A stretch of 64,000 nucleotides of DNA, from contig JABFFZ010000014.1 of the NCBI GenBank assembly GCA_013112725.1, forward strand, positions 1-64,000, written 5' to 3'. Positions 59,688-64,000 of the stretch are shown in pieces. Below the pieces are notes generated by a model. The model saw only the letters and a program-made list of their open reading frames with translations, was not told the DNA's origin and did no database searches. How positions within the stretch are numbered: the first letter of the stretch is position 1; each line of letters opens with the position of its first letter. The stretch is from Chloroflexota bacterium (GTDB taxonomy: Bacteria > Chloroflexota > Anaerolineae > Promineifilales > Promineifilaceae). The translations under genes and the position numbers were made by a program.

Positions 59688-60719
59688 CTAAATGAAATGC
59701 CGCTCCTGGAGACTCACCAGTAAATCAGTCACGTCGGTTTCCGGTTGAGGCATAGGGCCTAGTGGGTCTTGCCACATATCCCGGCCTAATAAAGCATAAA
59801 TTGTATTGAGGATACCGTAGGAGAGCGCACCTACCTGGTAGCCCCCTTCTAACACGAACAAGATACGGCCGTGACACAACCCATTGGCCATCTCCACTAA
59901 CGTCCGCACCATCTGAGCATACCCACGCAAACTCAAACCAGCCATAGCCAATGGGTCTTGCCAATGGGCATCAAAACCGGCCGAAACCAGAATGAGTTGG
60001 GGATCAAATGCTTTGGCTTTGGGCCAGACCACATCCCGAAAGAGACGGCTGTACCCCTCATCCCCCACATACGGCAGCAGCGGCACATTGAGCGTAAAAC
60101 CACGTCCAGAGCCAATGCCAATTTCATTGACACCGCCCGTGCCAGGGTAAAACATGCGGGGCATAAAGAGGTGAGTAGAGACAAACAACACTGTTTCGTC
60201 TTGAAAAAAAATATCCTGGGTGCCATTACCATGATGCACGTCAAAATCCACAATCAGCACCCGCTCCACGCCATATGTGGCCTGCGCATAACGCGCCGCC
60301 GCGGCCACATTGTTAAACAGGCAAAAACCACTGACAGTACTGCCCTCGGCATGGTGCCCCGGCGGGCGCACCAATGCAAAACCATTGGTTGCCTGACCGC
60401 GCATAATGGCGTCAACGGCCGTCAGGCAGCCGCCCACCGCCAACCGCGCCAGGTCATAAGAAGCAGCCGTCGCATAGGTATCACCATGATCCAGCAGACC
60501 GCCACCGCACTCCGCCACACGCCGCACATGCTCAATCAGGCCATCGGTATGCACCCTTCGCAAATCAGTCAACGAGGCCAGACGGGATGGTAACGGCCGT
60601 AAATCCGCCAAAACCTTGTGCATATCCAAAAATGGCAATAAATCCGCCAACCGATGGCTGCCCTCAGGATGATCTCGTTTGGTATGCTCCATTGCCGGCG
60701 AAAAAACAATAACCGTACT
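59688..60719 (-). CDS. Histone-deacetylase-family hydrolase
   Basis: 343 residues. Zinc and charge-relay residues are in RPPGHHAEG, VLIVDFDVHHGNGTQDIFF, and SAGFDAHWQDPLA, with the Tyr-containing LEGGYQVGAL near the end. These enzymes remove acetyl from Lys side chains, acetoin-type or polyamine substrates; bacterial members include acetylpolyamine amidohydrolases and AcuC. Substrate unknown. ATG 60719 follows AGGGGT, and a TATAAT lies only about 7 nt further up, so the leader may be almost absent. Confidence 0.93.
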   Translation of the reverse strand, partial: STVIVFSPAMEHTKRDHPEGSHRLADLLPFLDMHKVLADLRPLPSRLASLTDLRRVHTDGLIEHVRRVAECGGGLLDHGDTYATAASYDLARLAVGGCLTAVDAIMRGQATNGFALVRPPGHHAEGSTVSGFCLFNNVAAAARYAQATYGVERVLIVDFDVHHGNGTQDIFFQDETVLFVSTHLFMPRMFYPGTGGVNEIGIGSGRGFTLNVPLLPYVGDEGYSRLFRDVVWPKAKAFDPQLILVSAGFDAHWQDPLAMAGLSLRGYAQMVRTLVEMANGLCHGRILFVLEGGYQVGALSYGILNTIYALLGRDMWQDPLGPMPQPETDVTDLLVSLQERHFI

Positions 60720-60749
60720 CATACCCCTATTATACCCCTGAAACAACAC

Positions 60750-60777
60750 AGGGGTGTGGCTAGAAGACCACACCCCT
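60750..60777 (-). terminator. Hairpin downstream of the pyrophosphatase gene
   Basis: AGGGGTGTGG (60750-60759) and CCACACCCCT (60768-60777), 10 bp perfect, 8-nt loop. It stands about 30 bp past the hppA stop. No long U-run, so strength is uncertain. Confidence 0.65.
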
Positions 60778-60784
60778 GCCCAAC

Positions 60785-60813
60785 CAACAACCGATTACCG
60801 ATTACCGATTAAC
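60785..60813. repeat. ACCGATT tandem array at the hppA stop
   Basis: CCGATTA three times. On the minus strand GGTTAATCGGTAATCGGTAA: the TAA stop of hppA (60809-60811) is the first unit of the array. Same family as 42903-42978, without inverted copies. Confidence 0.88.
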
Positions 60814-63121
60814 CGCCAAACAACACAGCTACCAACCCCTGTCCGTCTGCCAGGTACGTCACCAGCCCGGCAAACACAACCGAAGCCATTGCCATCAGCT
60901 TGATCAAAATGTTAAGCGAAGGACCAGAGGTATCCTTAAACGGATCACCCACCGTGTCGCCCACCACAGCCGCCTTGTGCGCGGGCGAACCTTTACCGCC
61001 GTAATGTCCTTCTTCAATGTATTTCTTGGCATTGTCCCAGGCCCCACCAGCGTTAGACATCATGACTGCCAGCGCAAAACCAGCCGTTAACGTACCCGCC
61101 AACAACCCCAAGACACCGGCCACACCAAACAAGACGCCCACGATCACCGGCACCGCAATCGCCAGCAACGAAGGGGCGACCATCTCTTTTTGGGCAGAAC
61201 GCGTGCTGATTTCTACACAGCGGGCATAATCAGGCCGCTCAGTTCCTTCCAAAATGCCCGGTTTTTCGCGGAACTGGCGACGCACTTCTTCCACCATTCC
61301 CCCGGCCGCCCGGCCAACGGCACGCATGGTCATAGAAGAGAAATAGAAAGCCGTCGCCGCGCCCGTCATCACCCCAATCAATACCGCCGGATTCAAAATA
61401 GTGACATTATAAAAGTCCATAAAATTCTGCATGGTCCAGTTGGTGATATTCACGCCATCTACGGTCAAGGCTGCGTCACCATGCAGCACCAACGCCAGAC
61501 GTACCTCCTCCAAATAAGCCGACAACAGCGCCATCGCCGTCAGGGCCGCCGAACCAATGGCAAACCCTTTACCAATGGCGGCCGTGGTATTACCAACCGC
61601 ATCTAGCTGATCCGTTCGATTACGTACAGCCGGATCCAAACCAGACATTTCCGCGTTGCCACCGGCATTATCCGCAATCGGGCCATAAGCGTCCGTCGCC
61701 AGTGTAAAACCGAGGGTAGACAACATGGCTACGGCCGCAATACCCACGCCATACAGCCCCATAGAAATGTTGGTCAACCCACCCATGGTATAAAAACTGA
61801 CGGCAATCCCAACCACAATCGCAAACACCGGAATACCGGTGGATTCCATACCAACAGATAAACCTTCAATCATCAATGTGGCCGTGCTGGTATTTGCCTG
61901 CTCAGCCATCGCCCGTGTGGGCTTGTTGGCGTGAGAGGTGTAATACTCTGTGGATTTACCAATGACCATCCCCACCGCCAAACCCACAATAATGGATATA
62001 AATACCGGCCATATGTTAGGAATATCCAGGATATACAAAATGGGGATAGCCAGCACCGCGATGCCCACCGAACTCACATACAACCCACGCGACAAGGCGC
62101 CAATTAACTTACCCTGATCCGCGCCCTCTTCGGTGCGTACCAGATAGATTGCCAGAATAGATAAGAAAACGCCCACAGCCGCCAGCGCCATCGGCGCGGT
62201 GATATAACGCAGTTGCAACTGCATGACTGACATGCCCGCATCCACCGCAAAGGCCGCGCCGGCCGAAGTAACCGCCGCCACTCCCAACGCCGAAGTTGCC
62301 AGAATCGAACCGGCATAGGACTCATACAGGTCAGCGCCCATACCGGCCACATCACCCACATTATCACCCACATTATCAGCAATAGTCGCTGGATTACGCG
62401 GATCGTCTTCAGGGATGCCAGCTTCTACTTTACCCACCAGGTCAGCGCCCACATCGGCCGCTTTAGTGTAAATGCCACCACCCACACGGGCAAACAACGC
62501 ATACGTGGAAGCGCCCATGCCAAAACTCAGCATAGTCGCCGTAATGATGGGCAGCGGATTGCCCGTGGCCATAATGAACCCGCCATTGGGCAGGATAGAT
62601 GGCAGCAAATAATACAAAATCAAAAACCAGAGCGAAATATCCAGTAGGGCAAAACCAACCACTACCAGCCCCATAACAGCCCCCGCTCGTAACGCCACTT
62701 TCAAACCGGCGTCCAGGCTTTTGCTGGCCGCATGAGCGGTGCGTGCTGAAGCATTCGTGGCTGTTTTCATCCCAAAAAAGCCACACAAAGCAGAAAAGAA
62801 CCCGCCGGTAATAAAAGCCACAGGTACAATGGGGTTCTGCAAATTCAAAAAGGCCATGACGCTGAAGATGATCAGCAGCGCCACAAAAACCAGGGCCACC
62901 ACCCGATATTGGCTAGACAAATAAGCCATCGCTCCCTCGCGTACCGCCTGTGCGATTTCCTTCATCTTGTCATTGCCTTCGCTTTCTTTCATCACTTGCT
63001 GGTAGAAATACCAGGCAAAAAACAGGGCCACCAGAGCGCCAACCAAACCCAGCCACCAGATGAAGGGTAATGGTTCCTGGGTCGTGTTTTGGGCAGTCGT
63101 TGAATATAATGCATCCATCAT
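60809..63121 (-). CDS. hppA: Membrane-bound ion-pumping pyrophosphatase
   Basis: 770 residues, about 16 membrane helices. Pyrophosphate site: DVGADLVGKVEAGIPEDDPR, NVGDNVGDVAGMGADL and the C-terminal DTVGDPFKDTSGPSLNIL. It couples hydrolysis of PPi to H+ (or Na+) export. In the K+ determinant the sequence is GNTTAAIGKGF: Ala, not Lys, at the position that distinguishes the classes, so it should be the K+-dependent type. GGAGG is 8 nt before ATG 63121. The stop is inside a repeat array. Confidence 0.97.
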   Translation of the reverse strand: MMDALYSTTAQNTTQEPLPFIWWLGLVGALVALFFAWYFYQQVMKESEGNDKMKEIAQAVREGAMAYLSSQYRVVALVFVALLIIFSVMAFLNLQNPIVPVAFITGGFFSALCGFFGMKTATNASARTAHAASKSLDAGLKVALRAGAVMGLVVVGFALLDISLWFLILYYLLPSILPNGGFIMATGNPLPIITATMLSFGMGASTYALFARVGGGIYTKAADVGADLVGKVEAGIPEDDPRNPATIADNVGDNVGDVAGMGADLYESYAGSILATSALGVAAVTSAGAAFAVDAGMSVMQLQLRYITAPMALAAVGVFLSILAIYLVRTEEGADQGKLIGALSRGLYVSSVGIAVLAIPILYILDIPNIWPVFISIIVGLAVGMVIGKSTEYYTSHANKPTRAMAEQANTSTATLMIEGLSVGMESTGIPVFAIVVGIAVSFYTMGGLTNISMGLYGVGIAAVAMLSTLGFTLATDAYGPIADNAGGNAEMSGLDPAVRNRTDQLDAVGNTTAAIGKGFAIGSAALTAMALLSAYLEEVRLALVLHGDAALTVDGVNITNWTMQNFMDFYNVTILNPAVLIGVMTGAATAFYFSSMTMRAVGRAAGGMVEEVRRQFREKPGILEGTERPDYARCVEISTRSAQKEMVAPSLLAIAVPVIVGVLFGVAGVLGLLAGTLTAGFALAVMMSNAGGAWDNAKKYIEEGHYGGKGSPAHKAAVVGDTVGDPFKDTSGPSLNILIKLMAMASVVFAGLVTYLADGQGLVAVLFGG

Positions 63122-63342
63122 GTATTAAGCCTCCAAAAAAGTTTCTTCTACCTCAGGGGTTTTTGCTGGTAACGCAACCGGGCAATAGCTTGCGGTTCGC
63201 AGACTAATCCCGTTACCCACTTTCTTCGATTTTCAAGTCAGTGTGAATTGCATACCTGCATTTTTTGATGTGAAAATGCCCCGTCACCGGGGCATCAACA
63301 TGCCGATTGTAACGAATGGCACAAATGATGTCAAAAAGCCAC

Positions 63343-63375
63343 AAAAAAAGGTGGAACCAGTTGGTTCCACCTTTT
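63343..63375 (-). terminator. Terminator of the TRAP binding-protein gene
   Basis: GGTGGAACCA and TGGTTCCACC around GT, with A7 on the plus side giving a run of seven U on the minus transcript, 10 bp past the stop at 63385. The rest of the gap 63122-63342 shows no gene. Confidence 0.92.
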
Positions 63376-63384
63376 ACCTTTTTC

Positions 63385-64000
63385 TTATTGCCCGGTTTGG
63401 GCTTCAATATATTTCATGTAATCCGTCTCATTGACACTGTGCCAAATTTGAATATCATCCCGGAACTTTTTCCACTGTTCAAAGATGGATTTGAAGTCAG
63501 AATCAGCCTGGGAAAACTCATCGAAGAGAGCAAAGGCAGCTTGTTCGGAGGCTTCGAGGATTTCCTGGCTAAAGCTACGCAGTTGGGTTCCACCCTGAAT
63601 CAGGCGTTCCAATGCTTCTTTATTGCGGGCATCATAGCGGGCTAACATTTGTGTGTTTGCCTGGAAAGCGGCTGTACGAACAATCTCCTGGTACACTTCC
63701 GGTAGTTTATTCCATTCAGAAAGGTTGATCTGTACTTCTAGCGCAGGGCCAGGTTCCCACCAACCAGGGGAATAATAAAACTGGGCAGCATCATTCAGGC
63801 CTAATTTTTCATCATCATAAGGGCCAACCCATTCAGCAGCATCAATGGCGCCCGTTTGTAGAGCCTGGAAAATTTCACCGCCAGCGACTACCTGTACGGT
63901 AACGCCTAATTTATTCATCACCTGCCCACCCAGGCCGGGGATGCGCATTTTTAAGCCCTGCAAATCAGCCGGAGTGGATATTTCTTTTTTGAACCAGCCA
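63385..64000 (-). CDS. TRAP transporter substrate-binding protein, DctP/TakP type (N-terminus off the window)
   Basis: The C-terminal 205 residues; the frame is open through base 64000. Family blocks: [68 protein letters not shown], then a long helical tail. The AEWVGPYDD and PGWWEPG segments match binding proteins for 2-oxoacids, mannitol or haloaromatic acids. It captures a carboxylate outside the membrane for a Na+/H+-driven TRAP permease, whose genes are not in view. Terminator directly downstream. Confidence 0.92.
   Translation of the reverse strand, partial: GWFKKEISTPADLQGLKMRIPGLGGQVMNKLGVTVQVVAGGEIFQALQTGAIDAAEWVGPYDDEKLGLNDAAQFYYSPGWWEPGPALEVQINLSEWNKLPEVYQEIVRTAAFQANTQMLARYDARNKEALERLIQGGTQLRSFSQEILEASEQAAFALFDEFSQADSDFKSIFEQWKKFRDDIQIWHSVNETDYMKYIEAQTGQ

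Noticed and set aside
1..64000. tRNA or rRNA genes
   Set aside because: I looked for T-loop GGTTCGAAT-type and rRNA core sequences and saw none; a program such as tRNAscan-SE would settle it.

Overview
The window reads like a Chloroflexota chromosome (Anaerolineae-type lineage, or a metagenome bin of one). This is an inference from gene content: LysW-dependent lysine genes, prokaryotic NBR1-type Ig-like and SH3b domains on secreted proteins, large BTAD/NB-ARC/TPR regulators, very long acidic TPR proteins, and extracellular proteins carrying a YLP-x-V/I-x-R type motif. Almost all genes lie on the minus strand. I saw no rRNA, tRNA, CRISPR array, transposase or phage gene.

Layout. 1-12 kb: a receptor-like Ser/Thr kinase cut by the window edge, a covalent-flavin oxidoreductase, an AAC(3)-family acetyltransferase, a lipoprotein and several secreted repeat proteins. 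Three intergenic sites here have phased direct repeats 8 bp from a -10 box, as SARP/BTAD regulators use. 12-14.4 kb: a breakpoint joining the tail of a TPR gene (minus) to a 5'-truncated, frameshifted SBBP-repeat gene (plus). 14.4-22.2 kb: BTAD/AAA/TPR regulator, thiolase, GH20 hexosaminidase, beta-helix protein. 22.4-29.9 kb (plus strand): nucleotidyltransferase, MoxR ATPase plus DUF58 protein, SulP-STAS-rhodanese transporter, GlpX phosphatase, PlsC acyltransferase, then a candidate structured small RNA of about 177 nt with its own promoter and terminator. 30.2-43.2 kb (minus): the alpha-aminoadipate lysine pathway (lysW, X, Y, Z, J, S, T, U and a homoisocitrate-dehydrogenase-like gene) interrupted by two BrnT/BrnA toxin-antitoxin pairs on the other strand, a MOSC gene, a nucleotidyltransferase pair, cutC and a frameshifted grpB. 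lysK and lysN are not in the window. 43.2-45.1 kb: two tiny paralogous ORFs each with its own terminator, and small surface/hypothetical genes. 45-50 kb: surE and an iron operon (membrane-anchored DtxR-FeoA regulator, FeoB split into two genes) behind two palindromic operators. 50-64 kb: Uma2 protein, solute-binding/VWA lipoprotein-like protein, rsfS, ndk, a 2,000-residue acidic TPR protein, histone-deacetylase-like hydrolase, membrane pyrophosphatase and a truncated TRAP binding protein.

Three genome-scale signals stand out. The palindrome ACGGCCGT is enormously over-represented (28 copies hand-counted in the first 12.1 kb; well under one expected). Many intergenic gaps are built of 7-9 nt tandem arrays facing inverted copies, and in at least nine genes the array supplies or abuts the stop codon. 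A roughly 95-bp palindromic element occurs three times.
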